64,000 nt of DNA from Blastococcus sp. HT6-4 (GTDB lineage: Bacteria > Actinomycetota > Actinomycetes > Mycobacteriales > Geodermatophilaceae): NCBI RefSeq assembly GCF_039679125.1, contig NZ_CP155551.1:1-64000 (forward strand). The letters are read 5' to 3'. Position numbers and translations under genes: made by a program. Of this stretch, positions 57,769 to 64,000 are shown piece by piece. The notes under the pieces were generated by a model. It was not told the DNA's origin and did not search any database. It saw nothing but the letters and a program-made list of their open reading frames with translations. How positions within the stretch are numbered: position 1 is the stretch's first letter; each line of letters opens with the position of its first letter.

Positions 57769-59297
57769 CCGCTCCGGTGGAGTCCGCGCCGGCCGCTCCG
57801 GGCATCGTCGACGACGTCCGCGTGCTGCTCGACGACGCCATCGAGGTCTACCGCGACGAGCCGGACGCCGTCGCGGCGCTGTCGGCCCAGCGCCGGCGCC
57901 TGGACGAGCCGTTGCGGATCGCCCTGGTCGGCCGGGTCAAGGCCGGGAAGTCCACGTTGCTCAACGCGCTCGTGGGTGAACGGCTGGCGCCGACCGACGC
58001 GGGGGAGTGCACCCGCGTGGTGACCTGGTACCGCCACGGTGCCGTGCCCCGGGTCGCGTTGCACCCGGTCGACGGCGCCCCGCGGGTCCTCCCGGTGCGG
58101 CGGGTCGAGGGAGCGCTGCAGCTGGACCTCGCGGGCACGCCGGCCGAGGAGGTCGACCGGCTGGTCGTCGACTGGCCCACGGGGGGGCTGGCCGCGGCGA
58201 CGCTGCTCGACACCCCGGGCATCTCGTCGCTGGACGTCGGCAACAGCGCCCGCGCCTGGGCGCTGCTCGACGAGGAGGAGCTGCCCGGCGCCGACGCGGT
58301 CGTCTTCCTCACCCGCCAGATGCAGCCCGAGGACCTCGACTTCCTCGCCCGGTTCCAGGAGGCGACCGGCGCCACCGGTGTGCACACCACGACGATCACC
58401 GTGCTGTCGCGGGCCGACGAGGTGGGGGCCGGGCGGGTCGATGCGCTGCTCGCCGCGCAGCGGGTGGCCCGGCGCATGTCCGAGGATCCCGCCGTGCGGG
58501 CGCTGAGCCAGGCGGTCGTCCCGGTGGCCGGCCTGGTGGGCCTGGCCGGCCGGATGCTGCGCCACCGCGACTTCGTGACCCTGCACAGCCTCGCCACGGC
58601 CGACCGGGCCGCCCTCGACGCGATGCTGCTGACCGCCGACCGGTTCTGCCGCGCCGAGGCGCCCGTCCCCGTCTCCCGCGAGCTGCGGGTCGCACTCCTC
58701 GAGCGCCTGGGCCTCTTCGGCATCCGGCTGGCGGTGGCGCTGATCCGCACGGGCGTCCCCGACGCCGGTGCGCTGGGCGACCAGCTGGTCCGCCGCAGCG
58801 GGCTGGCGGAGCTGCAGCGGCTGCTGGCCGTGCACTTCGTGCGCCGCAGCGCCGCGCTCCGGGCGGCGACGGCCGTGCGCCTGGTCGCGCGGCTGCTGCG
58901 GCAGCGGCCGCTCCCCGCGGCCGGAGGGCTGGCCGCGCACCTCGAGCGCATCCAGGTCGGCTCCCAGGAGCTCGCCGAACTGGAGCTGCTGGCCCGTTCC
59001 CGCGCGGTCGACGGGCCGTTCCCGGCGGGCCTCCGGGCGGAGGCCGAACGGCTGCTCGGTGCGGACGGACCCGCGCCGGCCGAGCGGCTGGGGCTCGCGG
59101 CGGACGCTCCGGCCGACCAGGTGCGCTCCGCCGCGACGGCCGCCCTCGACCGGTGGCGGGAGCGGGCGGACGACCCCCGGGCGACGAGGGCCACGGTGGA
59201 CGCCTGCGAGGCGCTGGTCCGGTGCTGCGAGTCGATCCTGGCGGCGCCCGACGGCGCGCCGGGCTCAGGAACCGGGCCGGCCCAGCCAGCTCCGTGA
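57765..59297 (+). CDS. Dynamin-like GTPase, IniC type
   Basis: The 510-residue GTPase has G1 GRVKAGKS (56-63), a G2 threonine region DAGECTRVVTWY, G3 LDTPGISS near 148, and G4 LSRADE near 212 (Arg in place of the usual Lys). The C-terminal half is helical with LFGIRLAVALIRTGVPDAGALGDQLVRRSGL and no obvious membrane pair. It is probably the partner of the IniA-type protein, like the paired two-subunit bacterial dynamins. GTG 57765 overlaps the previous stop. Its last 33 bases overlap a convergent gene. Confidence 0.88.
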   Translation: MTAPVESAPAAPGIVDDVRVLLDDAIEVYRDEPDAVAALSAQRRRLDEPLRIALVGRVKAGKSTLLNALVGERLAPTDAGECTRVVTWYRHGAVPRVALHPVDGAPRVLPVRRVEGALQLDLAGTPAEEVDRLVVDWPTGGLAAATLLDTPGISSLDVGNSARAWALLDEEELPGADAVVFLTRQMQPEDLDFLARFQEATGATGVHTTTITVLSRADEVGAGRVDALLAAQRVARRMSEDPAVRALSQAVVPVAGLVGLAGRMLRHRDFVTLHSLATADRAALDAMLLTADRFCRAEAPVPVSRELRVALLERLGLFGIRLAVALIRTGVPDAGALGDQLVRRSGLAELQRLLAVHFVRRSAALRAATAVRLVARLLRQRPLPAAGGLAAHLERIQVGSQELAELELLARSRAVDGPFPAGLRAEAERLLGADGPAPAERLGLAADAPADQVRSAATAALDRWRERADDPRATRATVDACEALVRCCESILAAPDGAPGSGTGPAQPAP

Positions 59298-59855
59298 CGG
59301 GCGGAGCCAGAGCGTCACCAGGGCGGCCGCCACCAGACCGGCCTGCGCCAGGAAGGCCACCTCGTCGACGACGCTCCCTCCGGCGACCAGGCTCAGCACC
59401 AGGGGCAGCAGGGCCAGCGTCAGCACGCCGGCGACCGTGAGGACCCACCGCATCCCGGGCGTGGGCCGTCGCACGAGCACCAGGGACACGGCGGCCACGA
59501 CGACCAGGGCTCCGGAGGTGCCGAGGACGGCGTCGATCGTCGCGGTCACCCCGGCGTCGAGGACCCCGGGCGCCAGCGCCGGGTCGGTCGCCAGCGCGGC
59601 GTCGGACACGCGGGCCCGGATCGCTCCGGCGTTGACGACCGCGGAGACCAAGCCGACGACGCCGGCGGCAACGCTGCCCAGCCACAGCCACGTCGAGGCC
59701 CGCAGGGTGCCCGGCCGGCCCGCCGGACCCGCCGGGGCGACGGGAGGCGGCGGCGCGGGACGCCACCCCGGTCGCGGTGGTGGCCGACGGGGCGGCCGGT
59801 CCGTGGCCGCGTCGGCCGGGGCGCTCCTGGCGGGCTCGCTGGGCGGATCGGACAC
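59265..59855 (-). CDS. Hypothetical four-helix membrane protein
   Basis: I do not recognise the family. The 196-residue product has a Pro/Ala-rich cytoplasmic tail (1-50) and four membrane helices (TWLWLGSVAAGVVGLVSAVVNAGA, ALVVVAAVSLVLV, VLTVAGVLTLALLPLVLSLV, AFLAQAGLVAAALVTLWL). GTG 59855 is the start. It overlaps the end of the iniC-like gene by 33 bases on the opposite strand. Linkage to the ini-like locus is uncertain. Confidence 0.65.
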   Translation of the reverse strand: MSDPPSEPARSAPADAATDRPPRRPPPRPGWRPAPPPPVAPAGPAGRPGTLRASTWLWLGSVAAGVVGLVSAVVNAGAIRARVSDAALATDPALAPGVLDAGVTATIDAVLGTSGALVVVAAVSLVLVRRPTPGMRWVLTVAGVLTLALLPLVLSLVAGGSVVDEVAFLAQAGLVAAALVTLWLRPSRSWLGRPGS

Positions 59856-59901
59856 CGGACCTCCTCGTCGACGCGGACGGCGTGGCGCGCGGCCGGCCTG
59901 C

Positions 59902-60678
59902 TCAGCGGCCGGTGAACCGGGGCGCGCGCTTGGCGAGGAAGGCCTCGACCGCCTCGTGGTGGTCGGCGGTCCGCCCGACCTCGGCCTGCAGCCGGGCCTC
60001 GAGCGCCAGGGTCTGCTCCAGGGAGTCGGTGGCCGCGGTGGCCAGCACCGTCTTCACCGCCCGGTAGGCGGCCGTGGGGCCCGCCGCCAGCCGCGTGGCG
60101 AGCGCCTGCGCCTCGGCGAGGACCTCCTCGGGTGCCACCACGCGGTGCACCAGCCCCCACTCGGCGGCGGTCTCGGCGAGGAACGGCTCGGGCATCAGCA
60201 GCAGCTGCGCGGCGCGGGACCCGCCGACGCTGTGCACCAGGCGCGCGGCCAGCGCCGAGTCGCTGGACAGGCCGATGCCGGTGAACGCCGTCGTGAACTT
60301 GGCGCCGGCGGCCGCCACCCGGAGGTCGCCGCCCAGCGCGAGGCCCAGCCCGGCTCCGGCGCAGGCGCCGTTGATGCCGACCACGACGGGCACCCGCAGC
60401 GCGGCGAGCGCCAGGACCAGCGGGTTGTACTCGCGCTCCACCACCGACAGCGGCGGCTCGCCCTCGCCCTGCAGCTTCTGCAGGTGCTCGCCGAGGTCCT
60501 GGCCGACGCAGAAGGCCCGTCCGGTCCCGGTCAGGACGACCGCCCGCACGGACTCGTCGGCGGCGACCTCCTGCACCGTGGCGAGGAGGTCGCGGCGGGC
60601 GGCTGACGTCAGCCCGGGACGGAGCAGGCTGAGGGTGGCGACGCCGCCGGCGTCCTCCCTGGTCACGGTGTCGGACAT
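59902..60678 (-). CDS. Enoyl-CoA hydratase/isomerase, PaaG-like
   Basis: The 258-residue crotonase-fold enzyme has FCVGQDLGEHLQKLQG and the oxyanion-hole segment VVVGINGACAGAGLGLALGGDLRVAA, then FTTAFTGIGLSSDSALAARLVHSVGG. FCVGQDL is typical of the PaaG branch (isomerases in phenylacetate breakdown), but no other paa genes are near, so general beta-oxidation is as likely. ATG 60678 has GGCGGAGCG upstream. Confidence 0.88.
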   Translation of the reverse strand: MSDTVTREDAGGVATLSLLRPGLTSAARRDLLATVQEVAADESVRAVVLTGTGRAFCVGQDLGEHLQKLQGEGEPPLSVVEREYNPLVLALAALRVPVVVGINGACAGAGLGLALGGDLRVAAAGAKFTTAFTGIGLSSDSALAARLVHSVGGSRAAQLLLMPEPFLAETAAEWGLVHRVVAPEEVLAEAQALATRLAAGPTAAYRAVKTVLATAATDSLEQTLALEARLQAEVGRTADHHEAVEAFLAKRAPRFTGR

Positions 60679-61072
60679 CGTCGCTCCGCCTTCCGGCTCG
60701 TCGGTGGGCCGCGCTGAGCGGACCATGTCGCCGGTCACCTTGTCACGGGGGTGGGCCGAGCTGGTGCGGTCCCCGCGGCAGAGGACGGCGGTCCCGCCGG
60801 CGCGCGGGCCGGCGACCGGTGGAGGCGGGGCGCGGGTCGGTGACCGGGCGCTCCCGTGGCCCTCCGCCTACGCGGCGGGGTCGGCGCGCCGGGTGCGGGG
60901 CCCGACACGCCGCCCGGGTTCGGGACCGGTTCCCCGGTCGGGGACCATGAGCCGCCCCATCATGTTCATGCTGGGGCAGGAGTGGACAGAGGGACGCCGG
61001 GTGCTGTGCACGCCCGGCGACGGTGAGCGGACGGCTCGAGCGCACGGGCCGGACAGACGAGGAGTGACCCCC
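60679..61072. other. Spacer between divergent enoyl-CoA hydratase and kinase genes
   Basis: About 394 bases. An in-frame ATG at 60947 could extend the kinase by 42 residues but no homology supports it. I see no clear promoter hexamers, tRNA or repeat. Confidence 0.4.
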
Positions 61073-62671
61073 GTGGTCGAACCAGGACGCCGGTGCCTGG
61101 GGAACCGCTACGAGCTGCACCAGCTGATCGCCGCCGGCGGGATGGGCCAGGTGTGGCGCGGGGCCGACCTCGCCCTGCACCGCCCGGTCGCCGTGAAGGT
61201 CCTGCGCAGCGAGTACACCGGCGATCCCACCTTCGTGGCGCGGTTCCGCGCCGAGGCCCAGCACGCCGCCGCGCTCAACCACCCGAACATCGCCGCCGTC
61301 TTCGACTACGGCGAGGAGCGCGCGCAGGACGGCTCCGGCGAGACCCTCGCCTACCTGGTCATGGAACTGGTCGAGGGCGAGCCGCTGTCGGCCCTCCTGC
61401 GCCGGGAGGGGGCGCTCGGCACCGAGACGACCCTGTCGGTCCTGCACCAGACCGCCGCCGCGCTGGCCGAGGCCCACCGGTTCGGGATGGTCCACCGGGA
61501 CGTGAAGCCCGGCAACATCCTCGTCCGCCCCGACGGGGGCGTGAAGATCACCGACTTCGGCATCGCCTGGTCGGCGCGCAGCGTGGCGCTCACCCGCACC
61601 GGCCAGGTGATCGGCACCCCCCAGTACCTCTCCCCGGAGCAGGCGGAGGGCCGGCACGCCACCCCCGCCAGCGACGTCTACGCCCTGGGCCTCATCGGCT
61701 ACGAGTGCCTCGCCGGCCACCCGGCGTTCGAGGGCGACAACGCGGTCACGATCGCGCTCAAGCAGCTGCAGCAGGATCCCGATCCGCTGCCGGCCGGCCT
61801 GCCGCCCGGCGTGCGGACGCTGATCGGGGCGGCGCTGCACAAGGATCCGGCGGCCCGCATCCCCGACGGCGCCGGGTTCGTCGTCGCCGTCGCGGAGGTG
61901 CGGGCCGGTCGGCAGCCGCTGGCCGGCACGGTCTCGAGCCCGGCGGTCCGGCCGCGCCGCGGTCACGCGGACGGGGCGGCGGCCCGCCCGCCGGGGCCGC
62001 CCACCCAGCCGGGGGTGACCCGCCCACCGGCCGCACGGCGACGGGGACGGCTCGCGATGGTGCTGCTGCCGCTGATGGGCCTCCTGGCCGGTGCGGGCAT
62101 CACCGCGGCGCTGCTGCAGTCGCTCACCCAGGAACCGCCCGCCCCGACGGTGGTCGCGGCCGACCAGCGCACGAGCGGCAGCATCGTGCTCACCGAGGCC
62201 GACCACGTGGGCCTCCCGGTGGCCGAGGTCGCGGAGCGGCTGGCGGCGCTGGGCCTCACGGTGACCGTCCGGGCGGAGGTGCGCGACGACGTCGTCCCCG
62301 ACCGGGTCACCGGGATCGACCCCGCGGGCCGGCCGCTGCGGGCCGGTGACCAGGTGGTCGTCCGCTACGCCGTCGCCGCGCAGAGCCGGATCGTGCGGGC
62401 TCCGGCCGTCACGGGCGCGGCCGTCGACCGCCCGGCCCCCGCTCCGGAACCGGCCGCGGTCGACGATCCTCCCGCCCCGGTCGTCACCTCCGAGGCGCCG
62501 CCCACCACGCTCCCGGCGACGCCGATCTCCGGATCGCCGGACGCGACGCCCACGGAGACCGGGACGGAGCCCTCGCCGTCCGAACCGGCCCCGACGCCCA
62601 CCGGCACCCCCGGACCGACCACCTCGGCCGCGCCCACCACGACCGGGACGACGACCTCCCCGACCCGCTGA
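61073..62671 (+). CDS. Membrane Ser/Thr protein kinase with PASTA-like outer domain
   Basis: The 532-residue kinase has Gly loop AAGGMGQV, Lys42, catalytic HRDVKPGN (H141-D143), DFGIAW, and an activation loop RTGQVIGTPQYLSPEQAEG. One membrane helix lies near 327-348 (LAMVLLPLMGLLAGAGITAALL). The outer part has a PASTA-like segment (DHVGLPVAEVAERLAALGLTVTV, about 375-440) and a Pro/Thr-rich tail. It is closest in design to the PknA-type kinase at 25366. GTG 61073 has GAGGAG eight bases upstream. Position beside the ini-like locus suggests envelope-stress signalling. Confidence 0.9.
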   Translation: MVEPGRRCLGNRYELHQLIAAGGMGQVWRGADLALHRPVAVKVLRSEYTGDPTFVARFRAEAQHAAALNHPNIAAVFDYGEERAQDGSGETLAYLVMELVEGEPLSALLRREGALGTETTLSVLHQTAAALAEAHRFGMVHRDVKPGNILVRPDGGVKITDFGIAWSARSVALTRTGQVIGTPQYLSPEQAEGRHATPASDVYALGLIGYECLAGHPAFEGDNAVTIALKQLQQDPDPLPAGLPPGVRTLIGAALHKDPAARIPDGAGFVVAVAEVRAGRQPLAGTVSSPAVRPRRGHADGAAARPPGPPTQPGVTRPPAARRRGRLAMVLLPLMGLLAGAGITAALLQSLTQEPPAPTVVAADQRTSGSIVLTEADHVGLPVAEVAERLAALGLTVTVRAEVRDDVVPDRVTGIDPAGRPLRAGDQVVVRYAVAAQSRIVRAPAVTGAAVDRPAPAPEPAAVDDPPAPVVTSEAPPTTLPATPISGSPDATPTETGTEPSPSEPAPTPTGTPGPTTSAAPTTTGTTTSPTR

Positions 62672-62689
62672 CCGGGGCCGCCGGAACGG

Positions 62690-63421
62690 TCAGCCGTCCC
62701 GGTCGGTGGTCAGCCGGAGCGCGCCCCCCAGGGCGCCGAGCGCGGCGGTGAGGAGGAAGCCCCGGTCGGTGGCGGCGCCGGGCAGCACGACGAGTACCCA
62801 GAAGACCGCCAGACCGGTCAGCCCGCCGACGGCGACCCGCCGGCCGGTCCGCGCCGCCGGCCGCCGGCCGCCGGGCAGCAGGCGGGCGACGGCGCCCAGA
62901 CCCAGGGCGACGCAGAGCGTGGCGAACGACGACCACAGCGGGACGGCCGACCAGGCCGACTCGCCCCCGAAGGGCGGCACCAGACCCAGTTGCAGCAGGA
63001 CCAGGGACAGCAGCACCAGGCCGGCGCCGGCGAGCGCGGTCCGGTCCCGCGGGGCCCGGGGTTCCGGCTCGGCGGTGTTCCCGGGTGCCGTGGCGCCGGT
63101 CCCGGGGCTCTCCGGCCAGGTCGCCGTCGGGCCCGGTGCGGTCGCGGGGGCCGGCGGAGGGGAGCCGGCACCGGGCGGGCCCGGCACGAAGCCGACCGGT
63201 CCGGTCGCCTGCGGGGCCGGCGGCGGGTCCGCCGGCGCGGGGGCCGGGGTCCCGGCCGGGGCCGCCGTGGCAGCCGGCCGGTGCGCGGGGGCGGACGGCG
63301 GCGGGAGCTGCTGCACGGTCGTCCTCGTGGCGGCCGGGGCGACCACCGGGATCTCCTGCGTCGACGACTGCGCCGGGCCGGTGCTCCCGGCGGGCGGGTG
63401 GTCCTCGGACGGCGTGCTCAC
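62690..63421 (-). CDS. Hypothetical Pro-rich membrane protein
   Basis: I do not recognise the family. The 243-residue product has a Pro/Ala-rich N-terminal half (1-125) and four hydrophobic helices (LAGAGLVLLSLVLLQLGLVPP, SSFATLCVALGLGAVARLLP, VGGLTGLAVFWVLVVLPGA, GFLLTAALGALGGALRL). GTG 63421 is the start. It is convergent with the kinase gene and divergent from cinA. Confidence 0.65.
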   Translation of the reverse strand: MSTPSEDHPPAGSTGPAQSSTQEIPVVAPAATRTTVQQLPPPSAPAHRPAATAAPAGTPAPAPADPPPAPQATGPVGFVPGPPGAGSPPPAPATAPGPTATWPESPGTGATAPGNTAEPEPRAPRDRTALAGAGLVLLSLVLLQLGLVPPFGGESAWSAVPLWSSFATLCVALGLGAVARLLPGGRRPAARTGRRVAVGGLTGLAVFWVLVVLPGAATDRGFLLTAALGALGGALRLTTDRDG

Positions 63422-63569
63422 GGTGCCTCCTGACGGGTCCGGCGGGTCGCCGGTCGGTGCAGTGGTTCGGCCCGCACGCTAGCGGCGCGGGCGGGCGGGG
63501 CCGGGGAAGGCACCCGGAGGGGCGCACCCTCGACTGCCGGGTGCGGCTCGCCCGCCTAGGGTCGGTGCC

Positions 63570-64000
63570 GTGGTCACGCGCGCCGGCATCGTCGTCACCG
63601 GTACCGAGGTCCTCACCGGGCGGGTCGCCGATCGCAACGGCCCCTGGCTGGCCGAGCAGCTGCGGCAGCTCGGCGCCGACGTCGGGCACGTGGTGGTGGT
63701 CGGCGACCGCCCCGACGACCTGCGGGCCGCCCTGTCCTTCCTGGCCGGGACCGGCACCGACCTGCTGATCACCACCGGCGGGCTCGGGCCCACCGCCGAC
63801 GACCTCACCGCCCAGGTGGTCGCGGATTTCCAGGGGCGTGTCACCAGGGTGGACGAGGCGCTCGAACAGCGGGTCGCGGCGATCGTCGAGCGGCTGATGG
63901 CCCGCCGCGGCTGGCGGGCCGACCGGGAGTCGACGGCGGCCGGCGTCCGGAAGCAGGCCACGGTGCCCGACGGCGCCACCGTGCTGGAACCGATCGGCAC
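63570..64000 (+). CDS. cinA: CinA-like protein, N-terminal part (cut by window edge)
   Basis: An open frame from GTG 63570 runs to the window end without a stop. The 143 residues visible begin [31 protein letters not shown] and contain [23 protein letters not shown]. This is the MoCF-biosynthesis/CinA N-terminal (COG1058) domain, which hydrolyses ADP-ribose or NADP-related compounds. The C-terminal deamidase domain, if present, lies outside. The upstream 148 bases hold no clear promoter. Confidence 0.9.
   Translation, partial: MVTRAGIVVTGTEVLTGRVADRNGPWLAEQLRQLGADVGHVVVVGDRPDDLRAALSFLAGTGTDLLITTGGLGPTADDLTAQVVADFQGRVTRVDEALEQRVAAIVERLMARRGWRADRESTAAGVRKQATVPDGATVLEPIG

Noticed and set aside
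60947..61072. ATG extension of the third kinase
   Set aside because: No ribosome site or homology; GTG 61073 has GAGGAG and leads directly into the kinase fold.

Overview
This is the origin-proximal part of a very GC-rich actinobacterial chromosome, numbered from the first base of dnaA. The order dnaA, dnaN, gnd, recF, DUF721 protein, gyrB, gyrA, DUF3566 protein, tRNA-Ile and tRNA-Ala is typical of high-GC Actinomycetota. So is the reversed block crgA, pabA/trpG, pknB, pknA, pbpA, rodA, pstP, fhaB, fhaA. The codon style and the cluster content suggest a Geodermatophilaceae-like organism (Blastococcus, Modestobacter or Geodermatophilus). That family placement is my inference, not something the sequence proves.

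Layout. 1-6.7 kb: replication initiation, with oriC in the roughly 1 kb dnaA-dnaN gap. 6.7-11.1 kb: an unknown protein, an ABC exporter half-transporter and an SDR/DUF2867 protein. 11.4-17.6 kb: DNA gyrase, DUF3566 protein, tRNA-Ile, a DLW-39 mini-protein and tRNA-Ala. 17.6-20.8 kb: cyclophilin, a rhomboid protease with a zinc-ribbon-like N-terminus, a PH-like protein and a thiolase. 20.8-21.3 kb: a non-coding stretch rich in DnaA-box-like sequences. 21.3-32.8 kb: crgA, a DUF881 protein, pabA, then the translationally coupled signalling and cell-wall operon fhaA-fhaB-pstP-rodA-pbpA-pknA followed by pknB. 33-48.9 kb: tRNA-Leu and a mixed set of metabolic genes and regulators: acyl-CoA dehydrogenase/TetR, ECF sigma factor plus membrane partner, aldose epimerase, MOSC, S4, a glutamine-transaminase-like/omega-amidase pair, PRC-barrel/DUF2382, CYTH, two phosphoesterase-type enzymes, GntR and TetR regulators. 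49.3-59.3 kb: an ini-like locus. 59.3-64 kb: a membrane protein, enoyl-CoA hydratase, a third Ser/Thr kinase, another membrane protein and the start of cinA, cut by the window edge.

The most interesting region is 49.3-59.3 kb. A MalT/IniR-type LuxR regulator is translationally coupled to a membrane-anchored Hsp70-like protein. Both are transcribed away from an IniB-type protein, whose C-terminal part is a long acidic Asp/Ser/Asn repeat, and from two dynamin-like GTPases (IniA and IniC types). The layout resembles the mycobacterial cell-envelope-stress iniBAC locus, but the Hsp70-like component and the acidic repeat differ from what I know of mycobacteria. I read it as an envelope-stress membrane-remodelling module.

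Three copies of the 14-bp palindrome GTTCCACGTGGAAC (9752, 33675, 39852) are candidate ParB-binding parS sites, as expected beside oriC. I see no phage, insertion sequence or CRISPR array.
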